Notes: generated by a model not told the origin, from the letters alone. Counted from the stretch's first letter, positions 12,958 through 24,632 are shown. The stretch: DNA of 64,000 nucleotides from Batillaria attramentaria (GCA_018292915.2 JACVVK020000548.1:64501-128500); one strand, 5' to 3'. Numbers and translations: made by a program.

Positions 12958-13906
12958 CAGTTCCGTCAACTAAACATTTGACGTCAGCCTCAGGCAGGTC
13001 GTCATACACAGACAGAGAGATGACGTCAATTTCGCGAACTAAACATTTTCACGTCAGCCTCTAGCACTGCCATCGTCTGAGGAAGCTTGTTTATGTCTTG
13101 TGATTTCCCTGTTGGCTTTGTGGCTTCCCCGATTGAATTATTTTTCACATGAAATCTGGAAGATCTAGAGGGCTGGTGAAATGTCGGAGGCAGTGACGAT
13201 ACTTGCTTATTTTGTTTGTGAACTAAGCGTTTGACGTCAGCTTCACACTGGTGGTATGACAGATGATGCTTGTGCATGTCTTGTGATTTCCCTGTTGCTT
13301 TTGTGACTTACCTGGCTGAACTAATTTTTACATATAATCTGGAAGATCTAGAGGGCTGGTGAAACATGGACTAGAATACCTTGGATTGTACTTATGAAAT
13401 CGAAAATTTGGAACTCGTTTGACCGGTGCTTCTCGCAGAAACTTGAAAAAGTTATGTTTATCTAAAAGTTCAGTTATTCTAAATGCTAAAGATATAATAG
13501 TGCAGTAGTTCCTGTCATATGTGCAGTTGTCACACTAGACAAAAACGCCGGGATGGTAAGTAATTTGCAGTAGTCTTTTCATAGATATTTGATCTTATGT
13601 GCAAACCACCCCTACCTCGGAAATATTTTTTTTACACAAAACCAGTCAGAGCTACAGAGCTGTAGCACGAATCAAGGCAGTGTGATTGGGTGAACTTCCA
13701 AAGTCTAGAAAATGAAGGAATTTGAACAACTTTTTCGAAAAAAATCGTAACATGACCGATTTTTTAAAATTGGCGATAACTCTTCTGAAAATGCGGCAGG
13801 CTAAAAATCGTGAAAGGTAGCTCTGGAGAAGGTGATTTCCCATTTTATCTCAAAGTAAAAAGGCCTCCATCGAGGTGGTTTAGGAGATAGCCATCATTAC
13901 ATCCGT

Positions 13907-13970
<64 letters not shown>

Positions 13971-14173
13971 TTCCCGCCAAAAAGAACGCAGCAGCAAAGT
14001 GTGCACGTAAGGTGTCTATGACGCAGATTTCGTTACGTCACTGTGTGCGTGAAAGTAAGTATTGTTTGGAGAAACGTCACAGTCTTGTTTTGTATCACTG
14101 AAACTTGCTGCTGCGCGTAGCAAAATCTGCCCCGTCTCATAAAGTTGTTTCTCTATAGAGAAACAACTTAAAA
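12595..14173 (+). mobile_element. Palindrome-ended element, family 1, copy C (5' truncated)
   Basis: Matches copy A from TTGTTGTTATTGTTGCCGG onward but lacks its first ~65 bp. It contains the same SINE position, TGACGTCA sites, ~180-bp direct repeats, a (CA)n tract (about 13911-13966) and the terminal palindrome at 14142-14169. Confidence 0.8.
12748..12914 (-). mobile_element. tRNA-derived SINE
   Basis: Same family and same position inside a family 1 element as 1971-2143. The SINE therefore inserted before family 1 amplified, or belongs to the amplified unit. Confidence 0.85.
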
Positions 14174-14320
14174 AGCGTTTGAAACGAGTCCCGGTGCGAA
14201 GCAGCCCCCACACAACCGTTGTCATGGTCTCCCCTCTCCTGTAATCGAGGGTCATGGATCTTAGCATAGGAAAAACTTTAACACATGAATATCTACGTGG
14301 TGGCTGGACCAATATTTAAA

Positions 14321-15277
14321 CTAGAGAGGCAGAAGCCTCCATGGCTCCCTTGTGAGTAGGGTCAAGGTCATTCAGAAGACTATGTCTGTAAAGGTCTTAT
14401 TACTATCTATCATCATGCCAAGTAAGATGTCTCTGGCGTTCCGAGTTCCTAGCAATATTACAATTTTCCCCAAAACTGTTTGTATGGCCTTGATCTTGGG
14501 TCAAGGTCATTCAAATCAGATTACACCAATGTTTATTATTAGCCAAGTTTGACGCCTCTAATATTTGTAGTTCCTCCGAAAACGGTAATGTTAAAATTCA
14601 CAACAGACAGCTTTAATGACCTTGACCTTCTTGTTTGGTGCCTCTACTGTTTGTTGTTTCAGAGAAGGTTAAAGTTTGCCCAAGAATGCCAAGGTTAAAG
14701 TTTGCCCAAAACAGCTTGCATAGCTTTGACCTTGACTAACAGTCACTGAACAAAGGTATGTCAGCAAAGGTGTTGCCAATGTCTATCATCATGCAAAGTT
14801 TGATACTTCTAGGTCTTCTAGAATCTGAGAAAATGCTAATGTAAAAATTTCCGAACACTACCGCTTTAGTGACCTTGACCCAAGGTGTGTGGTATGTGTG
14901 CATAGGTCTTATCACTATCAGCACGCCAAGTTTGGCGCCTCTGTTGTTTGTTATTTCTAAGAAATTGCCAATGTTAAGGTTTCACAAAAATAGCTTGTAC
15001 GGCCTTGACCTTGACACAAGGCCATTGAATACATGTATATATGTAAAGTTCTTATCAATGTCTATCATCATGCAAAGTTTCAAACTTCTGGTCTTCGTAG
15101 ATTCCGAGAAAATGCCTATGTAAAATTTTCAAACAGACAGCGTTAGTGACTTTGACCTTGAGTCAAGGTCATTCAAGATGATATGGTTTGGAAGGTCTTA
15201 CGGTTGTCTATCAGCATGCCAAGTTTGGTGTCTCTGCTTTTTGTAGATTCTGAAAAAATGACAACGTTAAAGTTTTT

Positions 15278-15317
<40 letters not shown>

Positions 15318-15365
15318 ACGACAGAGGGTTATTACACAGACTCCCATTGTTACACAAGGGAGCCA
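14321..15365 (+). mobile_element. Pearl/Helentron-like element, copy 3
   Basis: Left block CTAGAGAGGCAGAAGCCTCC, GGCTCCCTTGTGA; several ~150-bp TCAAGGTCA units; (CA)n at about 15283-15314; right block GTTACACAAGGGAGCC. About 147 bp of unassigned sequence (14174-14320) separates it from the preceding element. Confidence 0.8.
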
Positions 15366-15415
15366 ATCATGATAGGACACAAGTGACGCTGAATAACGCT
15401 TCATGAAAATATACA

Positions 15416-15458
15416 CTTTGGCCAAAGACCGTAGATATCTACGGTCTTTGCTTTGGCC
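15416..15458. repeat. 28-bp palindromic insertion (type CAAAGACCG) with 7-bp target duplication
   Basis: CTTTGGC occurs at 15416-15422 and again at 15451-15457. Between them is a 28-bp near-perfect palindrome (15423-15450) whose half reads CAAAGACCGTAGAT. A 25-bp relative at 56646-56670 also has a 7-bp flanking duplication. Confidence 0.75.
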
Positions 15459-15493
15459 TTACAAGCTACCGTGCGTGCGTGTCCCAACTCTAA

Positions 15494-16408
15494 AGGCGCG
15501 TCTTAACTATAGCCGATCAAGTCCGATCAGCCCCGAAGAAACATTTTGGGGCCTCGCGAAGAGATTTTGGACTGTTCGGGCTTCGCTCGACATGCAATGC
15601 GATGTACTCCGATCAACCGCGAATGATTTCGCCAGACGCTTTCTGATTGGCTGGTCCAGATTCGCCAGCTATCTGATTTCAAGATGGCGGAGGGTCGCGC
15701 TCGTACATGGCCGGTGTCGGTTCAAAGTTACAAGCATTAATATTTCGGCAATGAAGAAGTTTCTTGGTGCTGCTGGAATACATTGATTTGTAAGGATAGT
15801 GTACATTTGACTTACAATGCTACAGGTGAAGTAAGAATGCGAAATATCTGTAATTACGGCGTTTTTGCTTCGCATGCTAACGCCGTCTGCTCGCCGCGTC
15901 TGAGTACCGAGTCAACGTTCTAGTCGCTGATATTTCAGGCATCTATAACTTCCATGGCTCACTTGCGTCACTCTGATTACTGAGGTAGTGTAGAATTGTG
16001 ATTTTGTTTGCTAAAATTGATGCAAAACCGCGACATTGTTGTTGGTATGACGTTTTTCTTCCGCCGTGTGCTGGTGACCGTCTGCTACGCCGGTGTACCG
16101 GCTCGTAACTGTCTGTCGGTTCAGTGGTTTCGTTGGTGATTATTTCGGTTTTTAATGCAATTCATGGTACAGTTGGGTTACATTGATTAGTTCAGATAGT
16201 GCCCTTTTGAGTGCGTAAAGCCATGTTGTCGTGTAACCCCTTGATTTCCCTCAAAAGCTACAGTTGCTACGAGACGCACTTCACTGGTAAGCTCACAATC
16301 GGCGCCATTGCTATTTTCCTTCGGTCACATGTCACGAATGCTTGACGCCTAGTTAGAAATTCGGATGTCTTCAGCGAGGACCTCTTCGGGCATAGTTAAG
16401 ACGCGCCT
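15494..16408. mobile_element. Harbinger-like MITE, 915 bp
   Basis: The terminal inverted repeat AGGCGCGTCTTAACTAT is perfect for 17 bp and continues imperfectly (15494-15516; 16386-16408). It is flanked by TAA at 15491-15493 and 16409-16411. A 3-bp TWA duplication is typical of PIF/Harbinger. No transposase frame is present; a 127-residue frame at 15403-15786 has no recognisable domain and runs across the element's edge. Confidence 0.7.
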
Positions 16409-16411
16409 TAA

Positions 16412-16929
16412 CACTGCGAGCTGGGAGGTTCGTCTGCTTGGCAACCATTTGCAAGGTGTCGGCGCATGCGTGCCTGAATAGAAAACGCGGGAAAAGGCGG
16501 AGATTTCCAAAGGTGGGCAGATCAGACAAAAACTGACAGAATAACAGGAATTGGTGTAATATCTCTTCGTCAGTCTCAAAAACAGTTAGCTTAAAAATCT
16601 CACAGGGTCTGTACTGCTTTTTACAAGCTTTACTTAATCAGAAAATTCACTCAGCGAAAAGAATTTTCAAATAAAAGGTAATTCAGTTCAGTCAAGATCC
16701 GTCGAATCTGACAGGCATGCTGAATTGCTGATCCCTCCCAACCGCATGGCAGAAAGATCTACACAAACACACGAGATTTTTCTTTGATGAACACAATTTC
16801 TGATGACCACTGATTCGATGTGATCACTGATGTGTGAATGTTTATGTTATGTCTCTCTAGATCTAGATTTTATGCCGACAAGCATATCCACGTGCAAGGC
16901 TGGCAGTGAGGAGAAAAAAATAAAAGGAA
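16412..16929. other. No gene recognised
   Basis: Unassigned sequence between the Harbinger-like MITE and the next pearl-like element. No repeat arms or domains were seen. Confidence 0.4.
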
Positions 16930-18435
16930 CTAGAGAGGCAAAGCCTCCATGGATCCCTTGTGACACAGGTCAAGGTCATTCACAAGAGTATGTTTGTAAA
17001 GCTCTTATCACTATCCATTATCGGCCCCATGGGCTCGCCTTCACGCGGCGGGGCTGATTTCGCTAAGCTTGCCCACCCCTTTTGCTCTTTCTTTACTCTT
17101 ATTTCTGCCTCCCTCGGTCCATTCACTTGTCTTTTGCTCTCTGAAGGTCTCCTCCGGGGGGAGGTCAGTAAGCGGGTGTGTGCTGACCCTTGGTCCAGTG
17201 AGACATCTGAGGGTCATTTCTGAAGGCCGACTTCACTGGATTCCCCCCACCTGGTCTTCACCCTGGCGGGCTTTGTTCGCAGCGCCCTGCTGGTGCTGCT
17301 GAATACCTGACATGTTGAAGACCTTCACAACGCACCCCTCTCTGGTGCGTTGTTTTCCCAAACCGCCTCACGGCGGGGAGGTTCCATGTTGGAGCGGTCT
17401 ATTCTCCAACTGCCTCCCAGGCATGTTGTCTTCATTGGCAACTAAGGAATTTTCCTTCCTACTTCTCTGTCTATCCCTCACCAGCCAATTCGCCTGTCTC
17501 TGTCTCTTTAAAACCTCCCGAATTGAGCCGCTCTGTCCTTCCTCTCATCTCTCAGCTGATTTCTAAGTTCGGCCCTTTCATCTATATTTCTTCTTTTTAA
17601 CCTCTTACTCACGTCTGCACTACCAGTGGTTAGGAATAAGTGATGTTGGGCATATGCTGCGAACTGGTTTATTGCACCTAGGAGATGCTAAGTTGCAATA
17701 TTTGCTGTATATGCGCTTAGCATTTATCTTTGTTTTACCCAGTTGTAATTGTTATTTGTTTTCTACGCTTTTTTGTAACCGGGAGTTCGATAACTTAGCA
17801 TGAAGGTGCAGCGTCTCCTGCATGTCCTAGGTTTATATTGCCCCGTAGACCAGTTTGCATCCTTTGTCCAACGTTACATTTTTGTTTTTTGTTTTTTCAT
17901 GTAGTGCAGGCACACTCAGCCGCGAATTAGTCTTTGTGGCTTGCGCGGCTTTAAGCCCTAAAAACTCACTCACTCACTCACTATCCATTATCATGCCAAG
18001 TAAGGTGTCTCTGGCGCTCTGACTCTAGGTCATTCAAATGAGATCTCATCAATGTTTTTCATCATGTGAAGTTCCAAAAACGGTAATGTTAAAATTCACG
18101 ACAGCTTTAATGACCCTGACCTTGAGTCAAGGTCATTCAAAAAGGTAGGTCTCACTGCTGTCTAGCATCATGCCTCGCTTGGCGCCTCTACTGTTGTTTC
18201 CGAGAAAATGCCAAGGTTAAAGTTTCCCGAAAACAGCTTGCATGGCCTTGACCTTGACTAAAAATCATTGAACACAGGTATGTCAGTAAAGGTGTTGCCA
18301 ATGTCTGTCATCATGCAATCTTTGAAACTTGTGGTTCTTCTAGATTCTGAGAAAATGCAAATTAAAAAATTTCCAAACAGACTGCTTTAATGACCTTGAC
18401 CTTGGGTCAAGGTCATTTAAAATGGTATAAGTCTC
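16930..18435 (+). mobile_element. Pearl/Helentron-like element, copy 4, interrupted and lacking its right end
   Basis: Left block CTAGAGAGGCAAAGCCTCCA at 16930. It is split by the retroelement at 17023-17978 and resumes at TATCCATTATCATGCCAAG. It stops after ATTTAAAATGGTATAAG near 18435 without the CA tract or right terminus. Confidence 0.75.
17023..17978 (+). mobile_element. ~0.95-kb retroelement with (ACTC)n tail and 12-14 bp target duplication
   Basis: CACTATCCATTATC is present at 17009-17022 and again at 17979-17992, where other pearl-like copies have it once. The insert starts GGCCCCATGGGCTCGCC and ends GGCTTTAAGCCCTAAAAACT plus (CACT)n. A variable-length target duplication and a simple-repeat tail indicate target-primed reverse transcription. 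No reverse transcriptase is visible, so it is a 5'-truncated LINE 3' end or a long SINE-like retroposon. Related tails occur at 5905-5960 and perhaps 33360-33420. Confidence 0.7.
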
Positions 18436-18641
18436 AGGCAGGCAGATCGGACGCTCTTAACACAGCTCTGTCAATATTTTGATAAATTTGGCGAATTAAG
18501 GAGCTTCGTGACCATGTTCATCGTAATTTACTGATGGACTGATATCCTGCTCAACTGCTGACTGGAAAAATGACTTTTCAAGTGTTTTTCTGAGGCAAAT
18601 ATAAGCGAAAATCGCAATCGACATGAGCGGACAGGGGCGCC

Positions 18642-21446
18642 ATGAACCGTGAGTACACCAAACGTGAAGCCACGGACACCACAAACTGGAGCCAAGACCT
18701 GTCATCGAGCAGTGACATAGCACGTGAAAGAAAGACTGAACTCCTCAAGAAGGCTCGAAAGAAAGCTCGAACTAGAGGAGCAAAGCTTCCTTGGCTCACT
18801 TGTGAGATGGGTCAAGGTCATTCAAAAGAGTATGTTTGTAAAGCTCTTATCACTAGCTATCCTGAAGTAGGGTGTCTCTTGTGTTGATAGTTCCTAAGAA
18901 AACGGCAAATGGCGATACAACAGTTTTCCCAGGACAGCTTCAATGACCTTGACCTAAGGTCAAGGTCATTCAAATGAGATCTGTAAGTGAAGAGCTTATC
19001 AGTAATTATCATTATGCCAAGTTTGACAGCTCTAGTTTTTGTAGTTTCTGTACAAGTGGTAATGTAAAATTTCACAACAGACAGCTGTAATGACCTTGAC
19101 CTTGAGCCAAGGTCATTCGAATGGGTATGTGTGCATAGGTCTCATTGCTGTCTATTATTGTCCCTTGTTTGGTGCATCTGCTGTTTGTTGTTTCCAAGAA
19201 AATGCTAACGTTAAAGTCTCCGCAAAACATGTTGAATGGCCTTGACCTTGACTCAAGGAAATTGAATACAAGCATGCCAGTACAGGTTTTGTCAATGTCT
19301 ATTATCATGCAAAGTTTGATGCCTCTGGTTCCCCTACATTTTGAGAAAACGGCAATTTTAATTTCCAATGCGACAGCTATTGATGACCTTGACCTTTAGT
19401 CAAGGTTATTCAAAATGGTATTTCTTGAAAGTTCTTACTACTGTTTATCAGCAAGCCAGGTTTGGTGCTACTGCTGTTTATTGTTTCTGAGAGACTGCAA
19501 ATGTTGAGGTTTTCGAAGGTTTTCCGCAAAACTGCTTGTGTAGCCTTGACCTTGATTCAAAGTCACTGAATACAGGTATGTCAGTGAAGGTGTTGTCAAT
19601 GTCTATCATCTAGCAAAGTTTGATGTCTCTGGCTTTCCTAGATTCTTAAAAATTGCCAATGTAAAATTTCCTAACAGACAACTTTAGTGACCTTGACCTT
19701 GCGTCAAGGTCAATCGTTATGGTATGTTTTGAAAGGTCTTATGGTTGTCTATCAGCGTGCCGAGCTTGGTGTCTCTGATGTTCATTGTTTCTGAGAAAAG
19801 GCCAATGTTAAGGTTTCGGAAGGTTTTCCGCAAAACAGCTTGTGTGGCCTTGACCTTGACTAGAAGTCACTAAGTACAGGTATGTCAGTAAAGGTGTTGT
19901 CAATGTCCATCACCATGCAGAGTTTGATGTCTCTGGCTTTTTTAGACTCTGAGAAAATGCCAATGTAAAATTTCCAAACAGACAGCTTTAGTGACCTTGA
20001 CCTTGGGTCAAGGTCAATCACTATGGTATTTTTTGAAAGGTTTTACGGCTGCCTATCAGCGTGTCAAGTTTGGTGCATCTGCTGTTCATTGTTTCTGAGA
20101 AAATGCCAATGTTAAGGTTTCATCAGGCTTTCCGCAAAACAACTTGCATGGCCTTGACCTTGACTCAAAGTCACTAAATATAGACAGGCAGGTATTGTCA
20201 ATGTCCATCATCGTGCAAAGTTTGATGTCTCTGGCTTTTCTAGATTCTGAGAAAATGCCAATTTAAACTTTCCAAACAGACAGCTTTAGTGACCTTGACC
20301 TTGGGTCAAGGTCAATAATTATGGTATATTTTGAAAGGTCTTATGGCTGTCTATCAGCAGATTAATTTTGGTGTCTCTGCTGTTTGTAGATTCTGAGAAA
20401 AGGCCAATGTTAAGGTTTACTGCGGACACACAGACACACACACACAGACACACACACAGACAGACGACGGAGGGTTATTACATAGACTCACTTTGTTACA
20501 CAAGTGAGCCAAAAAACCAGAGAAGACTTGACACACCTGTGTCTATAAAATCGCACTTTGCAGTGATCGAAAAGGAAACTATGGCTACAGCAGCTACCTC
20601 TACTGACCCAAGTATCGCGCAAGACATTACAAATGCAGACATTTGGAAAAAAAACTGTGTGAAATGTCAGTGCAGCTTAACAAAGCGTGCACTACAGTGG
20701 ACGAACTGAAGGGTGAAATATTCGAGTTGAAGCAAGACAACAGTGTGTTGAGGACTGAGCTTGACAAGTACAAACAAAAACTACAGAAAGCTGAGGAAAC
20801 CGTGGCTGAAGCAAAAACTCAGGCGTTGATAGCCAAGAGACGCGCGAATGATCTTGGACAATACGGTCGCAGAAACAACATACGTGTGATTGGTATTCCT
20901 GAGACAGAAAGGGAAACTACTGCTGATTGCGAGAAGAAAGTGCTGTCTGTGCTTCGGGTAAAACTTGGCTTAAAGGACTTGATGGACTCAGACATAGAGG
21001 CTTGTCACCGTGCTGGACAACAAGGACAGCCTGGTGCCCAGACCGAGGATCCTCCGAGGCCACGCCCGATGGTAGTTCGCTTCGTTAACAGGAAAGCGGC
21101 GGAGGCGATCTTGTATCACAGGCGCAAGCTTAAAAACACCAGCTACCTCATCACAGAGGACCTCACACCAGCTAACTTCTCGTTACTGTCCTACAGCTGG
21201 GATCATCCGGAGGTGGAGGACGCCTGGTCTAAGCGAGGGAACATCATTGTCAAAATGAAAGACTCGAAGATTAGACGCATCGTGAAGACATCAGATCTTC
21301 CAGGCCTTCCGCTAGGAACTTCAACGCCTGTCTATCCCAGCCGCCGGGGACGGCGTGACCGACGTGGTGGCCCATCACGCAGAAGCGATAACAATTTGGA
21401 TAAGGACATGTCAGATGTTGAGGAAACGCTGGCCAAACATGTGTGA
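18642..21446 (+). pseudogene. LINE ORF1-like protein (coiled coil plus RRM-like core), split by an insertion
   Basis: An ATG at 18642 opens a basic N-terminal segment ending ELLKKARKKAR at 18771. A pearl-like element follows (18772-20512), after which the frame resumes as NQRRLDTPVSIKSHF and later MATAATSTDPSIAQDI. A shift at the A8 run near 20646-20653 leads into a 267-residue frame, 20643-21446. That frame has a heptad-rich coiled coil (ELKGEIFELKQDNSVLRTEL), then QYGRRNNIRVIGIPE, the hallmark of the RRM-like domain in L1-type ORF1 proteins, and a basic Arg/Gly-rich tail. ORF1 proteins bind the LINE RNA. No ORF2 with endonuclease or reverse transcriptase follows, only a C-terminal scrap at 21943. 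Two lesions make it a dead copy. Confidence 0.75.
18772..20512 (+). mobile_element. Pearl/Helentron-like element, copy 5, inserted in LINE ORF1
   Basis: A full-length copy: left block CTAGAGGAGCAAAGCTTCC; ten or so ~150-bp units with TGACCTTGACC at about 18944, 19091, 19384, 19690, 19993 and 20292; an ACACAG microsatellite; and right block TTACACAAGTGAGCC ending about 20510. Removing it together with two adenines rejoins the ORF1 frame as KKARKNQRRLD, so the insertion added 2 nt of A at the site. Confidence 0.85.
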
Positions 21447-21940
21447 GTACTGTCAGTACATTTAGTCGTGTGTTTCTAACTTTCCCCGTACGCTTATGCC
21501 TTAAAGTGAACACTGATAGCGTAAATAAGCAGTAACTGATGAAGACAGACAAATCGTTATGTGATGGACGGGCGGGTGGTGTGACAGAGGAGAGAAGGCG
21601 CAGAGTAACTTTTACTGCAGCTTTTCCCCTGCTCTCACACACCTTGGCGAGAGATTCAGTTTAGCCAACCATATCCACTCCGGCCACAGCATTGTTACTA
21701 ACTCTAAAACAGTTGCAAAATACTTGATGCATGGAGGCATAGCGAGCGGGGGAAGGCAGAAAAATATTGCCGCCAGCCTACAAGGATAACGGGTCTCCTA
21801 CACCAACAGCCCTCATTGAGACTAAGACCACGTGGCAATGTTTATAAACAATGACATCACGTGACGGATAGTGATCACGTGACAAGGGAGGTAACTCTGA
21901 AACCAGTCGTGCAGACGCGCCATACAAGTGTGCGGATGAA
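21447..21940. other. No gene recognised between two LINE fragments
   Basis: May be LINE inter-ORF or deleted ORF2 sequence. No reverse-transcriptase motif was found in any frame. Confidence 0.4.
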
Positions 21941-21942
21941 CT

Positions 21943-22287
21943 TTGCTGGAGACGAGAACACACTGGCTGCCCGTGAAATTCCGCATTCAGTACAAAATCT
22001 GCATACTTGTATTTCGCTTTTTTGAAGGAACTCTTCGGGCCTACCTCTCAAATTCCCCTACAGTCCACCAAACAGCACACACTCTTCGTTCTTCATCTCA
22101 AAAACTACTGAACGTTCCCCGTCGAAACCTCAAAACAGTTGGCGAGCGCGCGTTTAGCTTTGTTGCCCCGTCACTCTGGAACGCACTACCCGCCGGCCCG
22201 AGAGACCAGTCGGACATAGACCGTTTCAAGTCTGTCTTGAAAACGCATCTGTTCCGGCTGGCTTTCGACTAAACCCATTTACCCCCT

Positions 22288-22354
<67 letters not shown>

Positions 22355-22445
22355 ATATTTGTCGGTATGAGTGCGGGAGTACGCGCATTGAGTCACTTTG
22401 TGAGAATTTAGCGCTATATAAGTACAATTCATTATTATTATTGTT
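21943..22445 (+). pseudogene. L2/CR1-like LINE 3' end (C-terminus of ORF2 plus 3' UTR)
   Basis: The 109-residue frame 21943-22272 (HWLPVKFRIQYKICILVF, then VPRRNLKTVGERAFSFVAPS and LWNALPAGPR) matches the conserved C-terminal tail of L2/CR1/Rex-like LINE ORF2 proteins. The stop is followed by a long (GT)n tract (about 22291-22352) and the tail AGCGCTATATAAGTACAATT with (ATT)n, typical of this group. The fragment is 5' truncated; the upstream ORF1 may or may not belong to the same element. Confidence 0.75.
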
Positions 22446-22484
22446 GTATAGTGCACCAGTACCTGTGTGTGCCTATAATTCTAA

Positions 22485-23136
22485 GGCCTCGTGCACACTA
22501 GCGTCGGTGCTACATCGCACGCACGCACGCTTGTCGCGCTTTGCGTGCTGCACGCACGGTGGGGCTCTCACACGTGGAGTCAGAATCGCGCGCGTGCTGC
22601 TTTCGGAGATCTCGCCACGAGAACGAGAGCTTCTCGATTGAATCGAGCTGAAAATTGTAGAGGTTTTCCTGTTCACGATATAGGTCGATGAGGCGAAACA
22701 TTTCGTCTTCGCGCAATTCCGCCATCTTGGAAGAGAAGAGGATGGCGAGTGCTGGCCCTTGTGCTCTCTTCTGGTTGGCTGAAATCACGCCACACGCGCG
22801 CGTCGAGCGCGCCGAATAGAACATTTCCTATCTCCGCGCGACAGAATTCTTCAATCGTGCTACGTCTGTCGCTCTGCGCTTCAAGGGGTTGCACAGGTAC
22901 ACGCGCGACAAAATTTGCTGCACGCGTGGGGCGACAATGTCGAGTGACGCCAGTGTGCAAGGGGTAAGTGGGTTTAACGTCCTTTTCCACCACATAGGGT
23001 GATATCAAAGACGGGGCAACGATGAAAAAGCCAGCACAAATATTTGGCCCCAGCCGGGATCGAACTCACGACCCGAGCATTAGAAGTCCAACGCTCTACC
23101 ATTCGACCACCCCGGCTCCCCCAGTGTGCAAGGACC
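22485..23136. mobile_element. Harbinger-like MITE with a SINE in its right end
   Basis: The left end GGCCTCGTGCACACTAGCGTC and the right end, reverse complemented as GGTCCTTGCACACTGGCGTC, are inverted repeats. Flanks are TAA (22482-22484) and CAA (23137-23139). The right terminus is split by the SINE 22963-23120. The interior is GC-rich with CGCACG and GCGCG runs and no transposase. Confidence 0.6.
22963..23120 (-). mobile_element. tRNA-derived SINE with 13-bp target duplication
   Basis: CCAGTGTGCAAGG at 22950-22962 is repeated at 23121-23133 and exactly brackets the SINE. Head (A/B boxes), body and GGACGTTAAAC tail match the family. Confidence 0.9.
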
Positions 23137-23139
23137 CAA

Positions 23140-23850
23140 CGGACGAACAAATGGCCCTGCATGTACGTGTACATGAATGCACATGCATGAGCGCGAGTGC
23201 CCACACCTGAGGTGTAGCAGTACGTATACATGTATATAATTCTAACCGGACAAATGGCTCTGCATGTACGTGCACATGAATGTACATGCGTGAGCGCGAG
23301 TGCCAGTACACAATGTATACCGGTATGTATGCGCTCATATAATGCCAATTGGCCAAAGAAATGACCCAGCATATGCACACGCGTGAGCGAGAGTGCCCAT
23401 ACATAAGGTATAGCAGTACCTATGCATGAATATAATTCTCACAGAACAAATGGGCCTGTGTGTATGTGTACACGAAAGACATGCGTAACTGTGAGTGCAC
23501 CTACATAGGGTGTACCAGTACCTTTGCGTGTATATGATTCCAACCTAACAAGTGGCCCTGCATGTATGTTTACATGAATGCACATGCGTGGGTACCGGGT
23601 GCGAGTGCCCGTACGTATAGTGTACCAGTACCTGTGCCTGCACATAATTCTATCCGAACAAATGGCCCTGTGCGTACGTGTACATGAATGCACATGCGTG
23701 AGCGCGAGTGCCCCTACATCAGTACCCATGCGTGCACATAATGCCAATTGACCAAAGAAATGAACCTGTTTGTACGTGTACATGAATGCACATGCGTGCC
23801 CGTGCCCGTGCGTGCTCATAATGCCTATTGACCTAAGAAATGGCGAGTGT
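23140..23850. repeat. Satellite-like tandem array, ~103-bp unit, about 7 copies
   Basis: A block like AAATGGCCCTGCATGTACGT with GTACATGAATGCACATGCGT recurs near 23153, 23255, 23363, 23452, 23554, 23664 and 23762 (spacing 89-110). Each is followed by GAGCGCGAGTGCCC, a CAGTACC segment and TATAATTCTA or ATAATGCCAATTG. Units are strongly diverged from each other. Long minus-strand frames over it are repeat artefacts. Confidence 0.8.
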
Positions 23851-24398
23851 ACCTACGTAAGGCATGAGCCGGGCAGCACCGGGAGGAATGCACGCCCAGG
23901 CACGTTGCGGTGTATGCGGCGTTTCGGTAGTACTGTCGTGGTGTCTTACGAGCCGTTCTCGCGCTGTTGAATTGATATAATTAGACTAGTAAGCCCGATG
24001 GAGGAACGTCGGAATTACCTGTTGGACAGCATGATAACGCTAAATTACAGGAATACCGATTACGACGTTCGATATCATCCACAGCGACCTGCTTCGCGCC
24101 ACACCTCCGGTCGAAGGAATGCAGAAACCTATGACGCGTTTGACATCACAGCTATGTGTGTTGTGGTCGCCAATGCACTGGATTATAGTCTACACCACTG
24201 CTTACAGCCAGCGCCATTTTCGAACATGGCGATTTTTTTTTTAAGCGAAGAATTGTGCGTCATATGATTCGATTTGAAACGAAGTCTTGAATATGCCCCC
24301 CCCCCCTCCCCACCACCACAAAAAGTCTAATGGTAATATCTTAGCTCAAATGTATATAAATCAGACTTCATTCTTCTTTGACATGGTACTTACGTTTC

Positions 24399-24445
<47 letters not shown>

Positions 24446-24632
24446 ATATATATATACCACACTGGATTTTGACACCCCCCCCCTCACCCCTCCCACTGTG
24501 TCCCTTTTGCAAAAGGCCCTTCGGCTTACGCAATGAAACTCTGAATCTCTGAGACCGTCCCATTGCTGTTTCATTAAATGAGGGGCACATTCTGCAAAAG
24601 TACATAAATACTAATGAAGTAGCGAAAAACAA
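23851..24632. other. No gene; contains a two-copy repeat and a CA microsatellite
   Basis: 24196-24292 (CTGCTTACAGCCAGCGCCAT to AACGAAGTCTTGAATAT) is repeated at 28985-29102. A (CA)n tract with TATATA lies at 24402-24458, and C-rich runs at 24296 and 24474. Confidence 0.55.

Noticed and set aside
15403..15786. 127-residue frame as a gene
   Set aside because: It runs across a tiny palindromic insertion and the edge of a MITE, with no domain.
22510..22824. Minus-strand 104-residue frame as a small gene
   Set aside because: It lies inside a MITE rich in CGCACG repeats and matches no family I recognise.
23140..23850. CRISPR-like spaced repeats
   Set aside because: Units are diverged along their whole length with no constant repeat and unique spacers. 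The genome is animal.
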